DNA of 64,000 bases from NCBI GenBank assembly GCA_015056205.1, contig SVGS01000008.1, forward strand, positions 1 through 64,000. Direction: 5' to 3'. Below are positions 50,624 to 60,000 of this stretch, in pieces. This stretch comes from Clostridiales bacterium (GTDB lineage Bacteria > Bacillota > Clostridia > Christensenellales > Aristaeellaceae). The number at the start of each line of letters is the position of its first letter. Position 1 is the first letter of the stretch. The position numbers were made by a program, and so were the translations under genes. The notes below the pieces were generated by a model. The model saw only the letters and a program-made list of their open reading frames with translations. It was not told the origin of the DNA and made no database searches.

Positions 50624-50657
50624 AAGGGCCCGGTCTCCGAAAGGAGACCGGGCCCTT
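50624..50657 (+). terminator. terminator after hsp20, possibly bidirectional
   Basis: Perfect 15-bp stem AAGGGCCCGGTCTCC / GGAGACCGGGCCCTT with a GAAA tetraloop, 25 bases after the hsp20 stop and 26 bases before the end of the convergent gene. The T run is short (GTCATTT). Confidence 0.85.
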
Positions 50658-50683
50658 GTCATTTGCCGGAAAAAGCAGAGTGA

Positions 50684-51499
50684 TCAGTCCGCCAGAAGGT
50701 CAGCAACCAGCACGATGCCGTTAGCCGCCTCGTACAGCAGCTTTCCGTCCTCCGTTTTGGAGAAGATCACTTCGGCATTCTCTTCGGAATCCTTGCTGTC
50801 ATATTCGCCCTGAGCGTTCTTTGTGAAAACGGTCATGGCGCCGATTCCGGACAGCTTGCCGGTGGCCGCGTCATAATCGCAGTTCGCCAGGGTAACGGTG
50901 TACGTCTCTGCGTCCGTCGCTCCGCGGGTGACCCAGACCGTATAGAACCAGTCTTCCTCCCGGGAGGTGCCGTTCCACAGGATCTTTACGCTCACGGTCT
51001 CCGCTTCGCCGGCATCGCTCTTCCAGTTCCCTTTGAAGTTTCCGATATTGGAAAACTGCAGGCCGTCGCCGGCATGATCCCGCGGATCATTCCATTCCAG
51101 TTTCCCGTCGGCGCCGATCGTGAAAACCGCGTTCATGCCTTCAGGATCCAGTTCGCTGTATTTGGACTCGCCCAGTTTTTTTTCGGCGGATTCGCTGACC
51201 GTGAAGGGCGTTCTTTCCGAATCCATGGATACCAGCGCATCCTTGCTCTCATCATAATGGCAGTTATACTGCCAGATGTCTCCGGTCAGATTCATCGGAT
51301 CCGTCATATTTTCCTGGGTAACGCTGACGCGGTACCCCTCTTCTTCATAGTCGATCTCCACCAGGCAGGCATCCGCCGCCCAGTTGGTTTCAAACTTTTT
51401 ACCGCCCTCCGGCTGCGGAACCTCGTCCGCCAGCGCCGGTACGGCCGCCGCCAGCAGGCACAGAGACAGAACAAGCGAAATCACACGTGACATTTTCAT
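50684..51499 (-). CDS. secreted protein of unknown function
   Basis: A 271-residue exported protein: signal peptide MSRVISLVLSLCLLAAAVPALA, then an acidic, beta-rich body with several Tyr/Trp-rich strands (DIWQYNCHYDESKDALVSMD, GLQFSNIGNFKGNW). A tandem of similar sentences (CHYDESKDALVSMD and CDYDAATGKLSGIG) points to two related domains, each ending in a strand that describes a Y-D-x-S/A repeat. No anchor is present. No family was recognised. A strong GGAGG precedes the ATG, and a promoter lies about 55 bases upstream. Confidence 0.65.
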   Translation of the reverse strand: MKMSRVISLVLSLCLLAAAVPALADEVPQPEGGKKFETNWAADACLVEIDYEEEGYRVSVTQENMTDPMNLTGDIWQYNCHYDESKDALVSMDSERTPFTVSESAEKKLGESKYSELDPEGMNAVFTIGADGKLEWNDPRDHAGDGLQFSNIGNFKGNWKSDAGEAETVSVKILWNGTSREEDWFYTVWVTRGATDAETYTVTLANCDYDAATGKLSGIGAMTVFTKNAQGEYDSKDSEENAEVIFSKTEDGKLLYEAANGIVLVADLLAD

Positions 51500-51548
51500 G
51501 GAAAGGCCTCCTTCAGTTTAACTGATCCGTAAGGATCGTATCAGACGT

Positions 51549-51577
51549 ATTGTACATGATTTTCATTGATTTCACAA
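51549..51577 (-). promoter_or_regulatory. promoter of the secreted-protein gene
   Basis: TTGTGA (minus strand, 51572-51577), 17-base spacer, TACAAT (51549-51554), about 50 bases before the start. Its -35 is close to the stop codon of the upstream mscS-like gene. Confidence 0.55.
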
Positions 51578-51582
51578 GCGGC

Positions 51583-52452
51583 TTATCCCTTTGCCGCCGT
51601 TTTCATCTGGACATTGATATACTTGTACGGAATCTCGATTCCGTTGGCTTCGAGCGCTTTCTTCACCCGGGTGTTAATGTCTGTCTTGAAAACTTCCGTA
51701 GGGGTCCCGGGCAGATAATAGGCGGTCGTACCCATGACCAGACTGTATTCCTCAAAGGAGAGAAAATAGACATCCGCGTATTCCCCGTTTCCATCCTGTC
51801 CGGTTTTTCCGGGAACGGAAATCGGACTGTCCATCACCGCCTGCCGGATCACCGCCCTGGCCTGGTCCGTATCCGCGTCATAGGAAACCTGAAATTTAAA
51901 ATCGACCGAACGCTTGTCCGTATGCCAGCTGAGGTTTTTGATCTGCTGGCTGTTCATCTTGCTGTTCGGAATAACATACATCTGGGTATCTATGCTCTGC
52001 AGCACCACATGCCGAAGGGTCAGATCCTTCACAATGCCGGAAACCCCGTTATCTACCAGCTCAATCCGGTCCCCGATTTCAAAGGGCTTGGTTGTGCTGA
52101 TCATAAAACCGCAGAGAATATCGGAGAGCGTATTCTGAGCGGCGAAACCGGCAATCGCGGCCAGGACGGCGGTTCCCTGAAACAGCGTCTGGCCGAAGTT
52201 TCTCGTCAGATCGGAGCTCATCATAACGAACTGTACCGCGACAAAGATGACAATGAATCGAAATATGTTTTCGATCATCCGGGTATTCAGATTCTCTTTC
52301 CCTTTCCGCAGCTTATGCACCTTATTGATCAGCCGCCGATGCACGCGGAAAATAATGAATACAATGATGGACACCACAATAATGGTGAACAGCAGCCGAA
52401 GCACCTTATCCACTTCGGGGTTATCCTGAAGAAACTTGTTGAAGGGATCCAT
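51583..52452 (-). CDS. MscS-family mechanosensitive channel
   Basis: A 289-residue small-conductance mechanosensitive channel. Three N-terminal membrane helices (about 15-40, 65-90 and the pore helix) include the glycine/alanine-rich pore segment TAVLAAIAGFAAQNTLSDILCGF; the beta domain has KPFEIGDRIELVDNGVSGIV and LRHVVLQSIDTQMYVIPNSKM, typical of MscS. It protects cells from osmotic down-shock. The ATG at 52452 is preferred (GGAGGAG and a second GGAG upstream); an in-frame start at 52497 is less well placed. Confidence 0.92.
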   Translation of the reverse strand: MDPFNKFLQDNPEVDKVLRLLFTIIVVSIIVFIIFRVHRRLINKVHKLRKGKENLNTRMIENIFRFIVIFVAVQFVMMSSDLTRNFGQTLFQGTAVLAAIAGFAAQNTLSDILCGFMISTTKPFEIGDRIELVDNGVSGIVKDLTLRHVVLQSIDTQMYVIPNSKMNSQQIKNLSWHTDKRSVDFKFQVSYDADTDQARAVIRQAVMDSPISVPGKTGQDGNGEYADVYFLSFEEYSLVMGTTAYYLPGTPTEVFKTDINTRVKKALEANGIEIPYKYINVQMKTAAKG

Positions 52453-52564
52453 TTCTCCGTTCTCCTCCCGGCAGATCTCCGTTGCGGAAATCTCCATTCT
52501 CTGGAATTCTCCTGGTTCAATATATTCTGCCTTTGTGTGCTTTTTCCTTCTCTGAATCTCCCTG

Positions 52565-52594
52565 TAAAAAATGCCTCCGGCTCAGGCCGGAGGC
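52565..52594 (-). terminator. terminator of the glmM-nagB operon
   Basis: GCCTCCGGC / GCCGGAGGC stem with a 4-base loop, followed by ATTTTTT on the minus strand, about 20 bases after the nagB stop. Confidence 0.85.
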
Positions 52595-52614
52595 GTTTCC
52601 CGCGAAGAAACGGA

Positions 52615-53346
52615 TTATCCTTTGTATCCGATTTCATCCGCCAGTTTCTTTTCGATCACCACCCAGGCATCGCGGTGCATCCGCATGAAAGTGCAGGGGC
52701 AGTGGGGATCGATCCTGTCTTCCATCAGCAGTTTGGTCGCGGCTTCCTGCTTGTTCCCGCTGATGATCATCAGCAGGCGTTTTGCCCGCATGATATTGCC
52801 CATTCCCATGGTCACCGCGTGGGTGGGCACATCCTCTTTGGAAGCGAAGAAGCGTTTATTGGCTTCGATGGTGGAATCGTCCAGCGTTTCCTCATGGGCT
52901 CCGTCATAGAGGGTATCCCCGGGCTCATTGAATCCCAGATGTCCGTCCGGGCCAACGCCCAGAACCTGAATCTCGATCTCCGTCCTGTCCAGAACCTCAT
53001 TGAATTCCTTCAGGTTCGCCTTTACATCGCCCGTGCCTTTTGCCACGTAGGTATTGGCCTTGTCGATATTGATATGATTGAACAGATTGTCGTTCATGAA
53101 ATAGCGGTAGCTCTGGTCGTGCGTGCCTTCCAGACCGACATATTCATCCAGGTTCACGCTGTGAACCCGGCTGAAGTCCAGCCCTTCCTCCCTGCAGCGG
53201 CGGGCCAGCTCCCGGTACATCCCCACCGGACTGGAGCCTGTGGCCAGTCCCAGGGTGCAGTCCGGCTTTTCCCGGACGATTTTCTCGATAATGTCAGCCG
53301 CCTTTTTGGCGCCGTCTTCATAGTTTTCCGCCACGATTACCTTCAT
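52615..53346 (-). CDS. nagB: glucosamine-6-phosphate deaminase
   Basis: Converts glucosamine-6-phosphate to fructose-6-phosphate and ammonia. The 243-residue protein has GLATGSSPVGMY (phosphate loop), NLDEYVGL (catalytic Asp), GVGPDGHLGFNEPG (catalytic Asp-His region) and THAVTMGMGNIM. The length fits short Firmicute enzymes without the allosteric C-terminal extension. It is the last gene of a run with glmM and a beta-helix protein, placing catabolic and biosynthetic amino sugar enzymes under one promoter. Confidence 0.95.
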   Translation of the reverse strand: MKVIVAENYEDGAKKAADIIEKIVREKPDCTLGLATGSSPVGMYRELARRCREEGLDFSRVHSVNLDEYVGLEGTHDQSYRYFMNDNLFNHINIDKANTYVAKGTGDVKANLKEFNEVLDRTEIEIQVLGVGPDGHLGFNEPGDTLYDGAHEETLDDSTIEANKRFFASKEDVPTHAVTMGMGNIMRAKRLLMIISGNKQEAATKLLMEDRIDPHCPCTFMRMHRDAWVVIEKKLADEIGYKG

Positions 53347-53388
53347 TTTCCTTTTCCCTCTCTCTTTTGTTTAGTGGAGTCTTTCGGT

Positions 53389-54048
53389 TTACTCCTTGGG
53401 TACGATGGTTCCGTTATTCTTCCAGATGCTGTTGGCCGGAATGGTTCCCCGGACGCAGGATGTCGGATAAACGTTGGAATCCCGTCCGATCACGGTGCCG
53501 GGGTTCAGTACGCTGTTGCAGCCTACCTCAACCCGGTCTCCCAGCATGGCGCCGATTTTCTTGAGCCCGGTTTCCATTTTCTCCTCACCGCATTTAACGA
53601 CCACCAGCTGTTTGTCGCTTTTCACGTTGGAGGTAATACTGCCGGCACCCATGTGGCTCTTATAGCCCAGGATGCTGTCTCCCACGTAGTTATAGTGGGG
53701 AACCTGCACATTGTCAAAGAGAATCACATTTTTCAGTTCCGTGCTGTTCCCGACCACGCAGTGATCCCCTACCAGGGCGCTGCCGCGGATAAAGGCGCCG
53801 GGGCGGACCTCCGTCCCGTGCCCGATAATGCAGGGCGCGCCGATGTAATTATTGGGATAGATTTTCGCGTCTTTCGCGATCCATACGTTTTCGCTGACCT
53901 GATCGTATTCATCTTCCGGAAGTTCCCTGCCGATCTCAAGGATCAGGTCCTTGATCTTCGCCAGCGCCTGCCAGGGATACTCGCAGCCTTCCAGCAGTTC
54001 CGCCGCCTTTGTATGCGTCAGGTCATACAGATCCTTCGTTTTCAGCAT
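53389..54048 (-). CDS. left-handed beta-helix protein related to the GlmU acetyltransferase domain
   Basis: A 219-residue protein. An N-terminal helical part (LYDLTHTKAAELLEGCEYPW) is followed by hexapeptide repeats of the left-handed beta-helix (YPNNYIGAPCIIGHGTEVRPGAFIRG, VVGNSTELKNVILFDN, HMGAGSITSNVK, VEVGCNSVLNPGTVIG). The sequence NYVGDSILGYKSHMGAGSI resembles the GlmU acceptor site. A pyrophosphorylase domain is absent, so it may be only an acetyltransferase for glucosamine-1-phosphate or a regulator. It overlaps glmM by one base (TAATG). Between glmM and nagB it fits UDP-GlcNAc synthesis. Confidence 0.82.
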   Translation of the reverse strand: MLKTKDLYDLTHTKAAELLEGCEYPWQALAKIKDLILEIGRELPEDEYDQVSENVWIAKDAKIYPNNYIGAPCIIGHGTEVRPGAFIRGSALVGDHCVVGNSTELKNVILFDNVQVPHYNYVGDSILGYKSHMGAGSITSNVKSDKQLVVVKCGEEKMETGLKKIGAMLGDRVEVGCNSVLNPGTVIGRDSNVYPTSCVRGTIPANSIWKNNGTIVPKE

Positions 54049-55412
54049 TATTTCTTCACCTCGATCAGATGTCCGCTCTTTTGCATGGACTCGATAATCG
54101 CATCCACATTCTTCTCGCATTCTTCTCTGGATCCGGCTTCCGCCATGACCCGCAGCACCGGTTCCGTACCGCTCTTGCGGAGCAGCACCCGTCCGCTGTC
54201 TCCCAGCGCGTCCGTGCAGGCGCTGACCGTATCCATCACGGCCTGTTCCGCCAGGGTGGCATCCTTATCGTCCACCACAACGTTTTTCAGAACCTGAGGA
54301 TACATTTTGCAGCCCTCCGCCAGCACGCTCAGGGGCAGCTGGGTATCAATCATCACGCCCATCAGCATGATCGCGGTAATCAGGCCGTCTCCGGTCCGGG
54401 CATGCTTCCGGAAAATGATATGACCGCTCTGCTCTCCGCCGATCAGATGAGAGTAGGCTTTCATGTTCTCATATACATACCGGTCTCCCACGGCGGTTTT
54501 TTCATAATTGATTCCCGCCGCGTCCAGCGCTTTGTACAGGCCGAAATTGCTCATGATCGTGGTAACAACCGTATTGCTGGGCAGCTGTCCCTTGCTCTTC
54601 AGATACTTGGCACAGATGTACATGATCTTGTCGCCGTTGACTTCCTGCCCTTTTTCATCCACCGCCAGGCAGCGGTCCGCGTCTCCGTCGAAAGCGAATC
54701 CCACATCCAGCTTGTTTTCCCGAACATAATCGCACAGCCCCTGAATATGAGTGCTGCCGCAGTTCAGATTGATGTTCACGCCGTCAGGCTGGTTGTTGAT
54801 GACGTAGGTTTTGGCTCCAAGGGCGTTGAATACCGCGGGACCGATCATCCAGCTGGACCCGTTTGAGCAGTCCAGCGCAACCCGGTGATCGTCAAAAGGC
54901 TTGGTCGCCAGATTGGTCAGATAACCGATATAGCGGTTCCGGCCCGTATAGAAGTCCACCGTACAGCCGATCCCGTCGCCGCTGGCATACGGCAGCTCCG
55001 CGATCTCTCCGTCGATATACTTCTCGATATCGTTCTGGATTTCATCCTCCATTTTTTCGCCCTTGCCGTTCAGCAGCTTGATTCCGTTGTCGCCGAAAGG
55101 GTTATGGCTGGCGCTGATCATGACGCCGCAGTCGAACCCTTCCGTCCGGGTAATGTAGCTGACGCAGGGCGTCGTCGTCACATGGAGCAGATAGGCGTCC
55201 GCGCCGGAAGAAGTGATTCCGGCGGCCAGGGCGGATTCATACATATAAGAAGACCGGCGGGTATCCTTCCCGATCACGATCTTCGCCTTATCCGTCGGAT
55301 GGAGCCTGCTGTAATACCATCCCAGATACCGGCCGGTCTTGAAGGCATGTTCTGCGGTCAGATCCACCCCGGCTTTGCCGCGAAATCCGTCCGTACCAAA
55401 GTATTTACCCAT
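54048..55412 (-). CDS. glmM: phosphoglucosamine mutase
   Basis: Interconverts glucosamine-6-phosphate and glucosamine-1-phosphate for cell wall precursor synthesis. A 454-residue hexose phosphate mutase: phosphoserine Ser102 in MISASHNPFGDNGIK, magnesium loop FDGDADRCLAVD, sugar-binding GGEQSGHIIF and phosphate-binding LRKSGTEPVLRVM. GGAGG lies before the ATG. It leads an operon (glmM, beta-helix protein, nagB) from a consensus promoter; no glmS ribozyme is seen. Confidence 0.95.
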   Translation of the reverse strand: MGKYFGTDGFRGKAGVDLTAEHAFKTGRYLGWYYSRLHPTDKAKIVIGKDTRRSSYMYESALAAGITSSGADAYLLHVTTTPCVSYITRTEGFDCGVMISASHNPFGDNGIKLLNGKGEKMEDEIQNDIEKYIDGEIAELPYASGDGIGCTVDFYTGRNRYIGYLTNLATKPFDDHRVALDCSNGSSWMIGPAVFNALGAKTYVINNQPDGVNINLNCGSTHIQGLCDYVRENKLDVGFAFDGDADRCLAVDEKGQEVNGDKIMYICAKYLKSKGQLPSNTVVTTIMSNFGLYKALDAAGINYEKTAVGDRYVYENMKAYSHLIGGEQSGHIIFRKHARTGDGLITAIMLMGVMIDTQLPLSVLAEGCKMYPQVLKNVVVDDKDATLAEQAVMDTVSACTDALGDSGRVLLRKSGTEPVLRVMAEAGSREECEKNVDAIIESMQKSGHLIEVKK

Positions 55413-55471
55413 GGCATATCCTCCTGTATAAACTGTTGTTATCCGAAGCTGCTGAGGTCGTCAGCAGTTGT

Positions 55472-55500
55472 ATTATAACGTCTTATTTCCCTCTTGTCAA
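55472..55500 (-). promoter_or_regulatory. promoter of the glmM operon
   Basis: Consensus TTGACA (minus strand, 55495-55500), 17-base spacer and TATAAT (55472-55477). Just after it, CTGCTGA / TCAGCAG (55449-55467, 5-base loop) would form a hairpin at the very 5' end of the mRNA or an operator. Confidence 0.85.
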
Positions 55501-55518
55501 CAGGCTCTTTTCCCGCTC

Positions 55519-55547
55519 TTGTCAGAAGCTGAAAACAGATGTAAACT
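55519..55547 (+). promoter_or_regulatory. promoter of the DUF1934-gpsA genes
   Basis: TTGTCA (55519-55524), 17-base spacer and TAAACT (55542-55547), 50 bases before the DUF1934 ATG and divergent from the glmM promoter. Confidence 0.45.
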
Positions 55548-55597
55548 ACTGTCTGCAGACCATTTGCTGCGATCTTCCGGGTAAGGAGAACACTGAT

Positions 55598-56065
55598 ATG
55601 TCCGAAGAGAACAAAAAGCCGGTCCTGATCAACCTCATGGCCATCGCCCGATACGATCAGATGCCGGATTATCCGATTCAGTTCATGACAAAAGGAATGC
55701 TGCATTACCGGAATCCGGAAACGGCGGTTCTGACCTACACCGAAACGCAGCCGGATGATGGCAGCGGCGGAATGATTGAGTCGGATATCGTGCTGAACAT
55801 GGAAAGCCATCGGGTCACCATGGAGCGCAGGGGGGATTACAGTAATACCATGGTCTTTATCCCCGGCCATCGCTATGAAGGCGTGTACCGGACGCCTTTC
55901 GGCGAAATGGGAATGGCCGTGTCCGCCCGCAGCGTGGACTGCCGGATCGGAAAGGACAAAGGAGCCGTTCATTTAAAATACCAGCTGGATGTCCAGGGCA
56001 GCTATACCTCCACCAATGAGCTTCATCTGGAATACCTGGCGGAAAAAGGAGAGAATCCGGAATGA
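55598..56065 (+). CDS. DUF1934 (YwiB-like) protein
   Basis: A 155-residue soluble protein of the DUF1934 family, a calycin-like beta-barrel of unknown function often found beside argS or other housekeeping genes in Firmicutes. Visible family parts are YPIQFMTKGMLHYRN, TYTETQPDDG, VTMERRGDYSNTMVF and the C-terminal GSYTSTNELHLEY. The ATG at 55598 has AAGGAG upstream. It is translationally coupled to gpsA through an ATGA overlap. Confidence 0.85.
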   Translation: MSEENKKPVLINLMAIARYDQMPDYPIQFMTKGMLHYRNPETAVLTYTETQPDDGSGGMIESDIVLNMESHRVTMERRGDYSNTMVFIPGHRYEGVYRTPFGEMGMAVSARSVDCRIGKDKGAVHLKYQLDVQGSYTSTNELHLEYLAEKGENPE

Positions 56066-57063
56066 GCGTTGTCACAATTCTCGGGGCAGGCACCTGGGGC
56101 ACCGCTCTGGCCCATTGTCTGGGCGGAGCCGGACACGAAATCCGGATCTGGAGCGCTTTGCGGCAGGAAATCCGGGATCTTCAGCAGACCCGCCGGAATC
56201 CGCATCTGCCGGATATGATCCTTCCGGAGGATATTCTCTTTACGGACAGTCTGCAGGCGGCGCTGGCCGGAGCAAAGGTGGTCCTGATGGTCGTTCCCTC
56301 CCCCTTTGTGCGTTCCGCCACCGCTGCGGCCGCCCCGTTTCTGACCCGGGAGATGATTCTGGCCTGCGCTTCCAAGGGGCTGGAAGCTTCCACGGATCTG
56401 CTTCTCACAGAGGTCATGGAGGATGAGCTTCGCAGAAAGGGAGCTTCTGTCCGCGGGATTGCCGCCCTCAGCGGTCCGACCCACGCGGAGGAAGTCGCCC
56501 GGGATCTACCCACCCTGATTGTATCCGCAAGCGGGCAGGAAGAGATTGCCGCGGAAGTTCAGGTTCTGTTTAACGGAACCTGTATCCGCCCGTATACCAA
56601 CGGGGATCTGCGGGGGGTGGAAATCTGCGGCGCGCTGAAAAATGTGGAAGCGCTGGCTGTCGGGATTGCCCGCGGGCTGGGATACGGCGATAACACCGCC
56701 GCCGCGCTGATGACCCGGGGAATGGAGGAAATCCGCCGGCTGGGTCTGGCCATGGGCTGTCAGGAGCGAACCTTTTTCGGGCTGGCAGGCATCGGCGACC
56801 TGATCGTTACGGCCACCAGCATGCATTCCCGGAATAATCGGGCAGGGATGCTGATCGGCCGGGGCAAGAGTGCGGAGGAAGCCGTTCGGGAAATCGGCAT
56901 GGTGGTGGAAGGCATCAACGCCCTCCCGGCCGCGATCCATCTGTGCCGGCGTTTCGGGATGGAGATGCCCATTATTGAATCCGTTCATGAAATCGTGGAA
57001 AACGGCGCGAAGCCGGCGGAGATCGTCCGCGAGCTGATGAACCGCAAACTGAAGGAAGAGTAA
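56062..57063 (+). CDS. gpsA: glycerol-3-phosphate dehydrogenase [NAD(P)+]
   Basis: Reduces dihydroxyacetone phosphate to sn-glycerol-3-phosphate for phospholipid synthesis. The 333-residue protein begins with the dinucleotide motif VTILGAGTWGTALAH; other family motifs are SKGLEA, AALSGPTHAEEVA, ALKNVEALAVGIARG (catalytic lysine) and GLAGIGDLIVTATSMHSRNN. It opposes the catabolic GlpA-like enzyme at 3281, so the organism has both directions of this conversion. The beta-galactosidase-like gene follows 19 bases later. Confidence 0.96.
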   Translation: MSVVTILGAGTWGTALAHCLGGAGHEIRIWSALRQEIRDLQQTRRNPHLPDMILPEDILFTDSLQAALAGAKVVLMVVPSPFVRSATAAAAPFLTREMILACASKGLEASTDLLLTEVMEDELRRKGASVRGIAALSGPTHAEEVARDLPTLIVSASGQEEIAAEVQVLFNGTCIRPYTNGDLRGVEICGALKNVEALAVGIARGLGYGDNTAAALMTRGMEEIRRLGLAMGCQERTFFGLAGIGDLIVTATSMHSRNNRAGMLIGRGKSAEEAVREIGMVVEGINALPAAIHLCRRFGMEMPIIESVHEIVENGAKPAEIVRELMNRKLKEE

Positions 57064-57082
57064 AGAAGAGAAAGGGCAGACA

Positions 57083-60000
57083 ATGCATCAGTTATTGAAT
57101 GATGGTTGGGAATTTGTGAAGCTTCCTTCCGGAAGCACCGCGGAAGACGCCGCGCGCGCCGGCTGGCGTGCGGTGGATCTTCCCCATGACTGGCTGATCT
57201 GGCAGCAGGATCTTTACGAAACCGCTGATGCATGGTACCGTCGCGTCCTGCCGGCGGAGCCGAAGCCGGGCGAATGCTGGCAGCTGGCCTTTGACGGCGT
57301 CTATATGGATTGTGATGTGCTCGTCAACGGAGCGCCGGCCGTCTCCCATACCTACGGTTATACGGCCTTCCGTGCGCCGCTGAATGATCTGCTTCACCCG
57401 GGGGATAACCTGATCCAGGTTCATATCCGCCATCAGAGTCCGAACAGCCGGTGGTATTCCGGCAGTGGAATCTATCGGGACGTATATCTGGAGATTCTGC
57501 CGGAGCGGCATATCGTTCCGGACAGCTGGATCGTGGAAGACAGGGATCAGGACGGCGTCCGGAAAGTCACCCTGCAGGCGGAAACCGCCGGAGCGGACGG
57601 GACCCTGCTGGAAGCTTTTCTCTTCTCTCCGGACGGCGCGCAGGCCGCCGGAAGCGCTCTCTCCCGGGATCACCGGGTATCCGTGACCCTGTCGGTTCCG
57701 GACGCGAAGAAATGGGAGCCGGATCATCCTTTCCTGTATTCTCTGCGCTGGCGCTACGGAGAGGATCAGGGCGAAAAGGCGCTGGGGTTCCGGGATCTGC
57801 GCTTTGATCCGGATCATGGTTTTTTCATTAACGGAAAGCATCTGAAGCTTCACGGCGTCTGTCTTCATCATGACCTGGGCGCCCTGGGCGCCGCCTTTCA
57901 TGAAAAAGCGGCCCGGCGTCAGCTGGAGCTGATGCGGCGGATGGGAGTCAACGCGCTGCGCACGTCCCACAATCCTCCGGCTGAAAAGCTGCTGGATCTG
58001 TGTGACCGGATGGGGATCCTGGTGATTGACGAATTCCTGGATATGTGGGAACGGAGCAAAACCACTTATGACTATGCCCGTTTTTTTGACCGGGACGAAG
58101 CGGCGGATGTGGCGGCCTGGGTGCGCCGGGATCGCTGTCATGCTTCCGTCATCATGTGGTCGATCGGAAATGAAATCTATGATATGCACGCGGATCTGCG
58201 CGGCACGGAAGTGACCCGCATGCTGACCGAACAGGTTCGGGCCCAGGATCCCGTCCGCCACGCGGAAGTGACTTTCGGGTGCAATTATATGCCCTGGGAA
58301 GGCGGGCAGCGCTGTGCCGATGTGGTCAAAATCCCGGGCTACAACTACGGCGAAAAATATTACGAGGAGCATCACCGCCTTCATCCGGACTGGGTGATCT
58401 ACGGCAGTGAGACAGCCAGCGTCCTGTCCAGCCGGGGGATATATCACTTCCCCATCCACTGTTCCATCATGAGCGAGGCCGACCTGCAGTGCAGCGCGCT
58501 GGGCAACAGCAATACCAGCTGGGGGGCCTCCGACCTGCGGAAAATCATCGTTCAGGACGAGCAGACGCCCTTCAGCATGGGGCAGTTTATCTGGAGCGGC
58601 ATCGATTATATCGGAGAGCCCACGCCCTATCATACCCGAAGCTGCTATTTCGGCCAGGCGGATACCGCCTGCTTCCCCAAGGACAGCTTTTATCTGTTTC
58701 AGAGCCTGTGGACCGGGGATCCCATGATCCATATCGGCGTAACCTGGGATTGGAATCCGGGTCAGCGGATCGATGTGCCGGTGATGACCAACTGCGCCGA
58801 AGCGGAACTTTTCCTGAACGGAAAAAGCCTGGGGCGCCGTGCGGTGCGTCCGGACAGCACAGATGATTGCCGCCCCCTCTGGCAGCTCGCCTTCGAACCC
58901 GGCGAACTGGTCGCCCGGGGGTACGATTCGCAGGGCCGTCTCCTTGCGGAAGACCGGCAGGCTACCCCCGGAAACGCTTCCCGGCTGGTTCTCCGGTCTG
59001 AAAACACCTGCCTGAGAAGCGACGGGTGGGATCTGGCTTTTGTGGAGATCAGCGCGGAGGATGAAGCCGGGCGCCCGGTACACAATGCCCGGGATCAGGT
59101 TCGGGTAACCGTGGAAGGCGGCGGACGGCTGATCGGTCTGGATAACGGGGATTCAACCGATCAGGATCCGTACAAGACGGACACGCGCCGTCTTTTCGGC
59201 GGAAAGCTGCTGGCCGTCATTGCCTCCAGCGGCCGGAAATGCGACACCGTCCTTCGCGTGGAAAGTCTCAGCTGTGCCGGCGCTTCCCTGACGATCCCCT
59301 GCGAGCCCGCGGATCTTCTGCCCGGCTGTTCCTGCCGGGATCAGGTTCCCTCCGACAGCAGACCGCTGACCGGCCGCGCATTGAGAAAGCTGCTGCTGGT
59401 TCCGCTGGAAGACCGGACGCTGACACCGGATCACCGCAGCTGCCGGATCCGCTATGAAGCCCTGCCGGCCAGCAGCAGCCCGGATCGGATCACCTGGCAG
59501 GTAACCACTCCACTGGGCATCCTCTCCCCCTATGCTTCGGCAGCCGCGGAAGACGGCATTGTCACCGTCCGGGCGGAAGGCGACGGCGATTATTATCTGC
59601 GGGCGCTGTGCGGAAACGTGGAGGATCATCCGGAAATCATCAGCCAGATCGAAATCACCGCCCGGGGGCTGGGCAGCCCGGCGCTCGATCCCTATGAACC
59701 GGTCAGTGCCGGCCTGTATGATCTGCAGGAGGGTGAAATCGGTACCGGCAACGAGAAAGGGATCGCCTTTGCCCGGGACGGTGTAAGCATGGCGGGCTTC
59801 AGCCGGGTGGACTTCGGTCCCACCGGATCGGATGAACTGGTGCTGCCGGTTTTTGCGCTGAACGGAGACCGTTATGAAATCGAGCTGTTCGACGGGGATC
59901 CCCGCCGCGGCGGCCGGCTGATCGATACCCTGATTTATCAGAAACCCTGCATCTGGAACACCTATCAGGAGGAAACCTATCATTTGCCGGAAATCCTGCG

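Noticed and set aside
55413..55471. glmS-type ribozyme upstream of glmM
   Set aside because: Only a simple short hairpin is present; the ribozyme is associated with glmS and needs a much larger conserved core.
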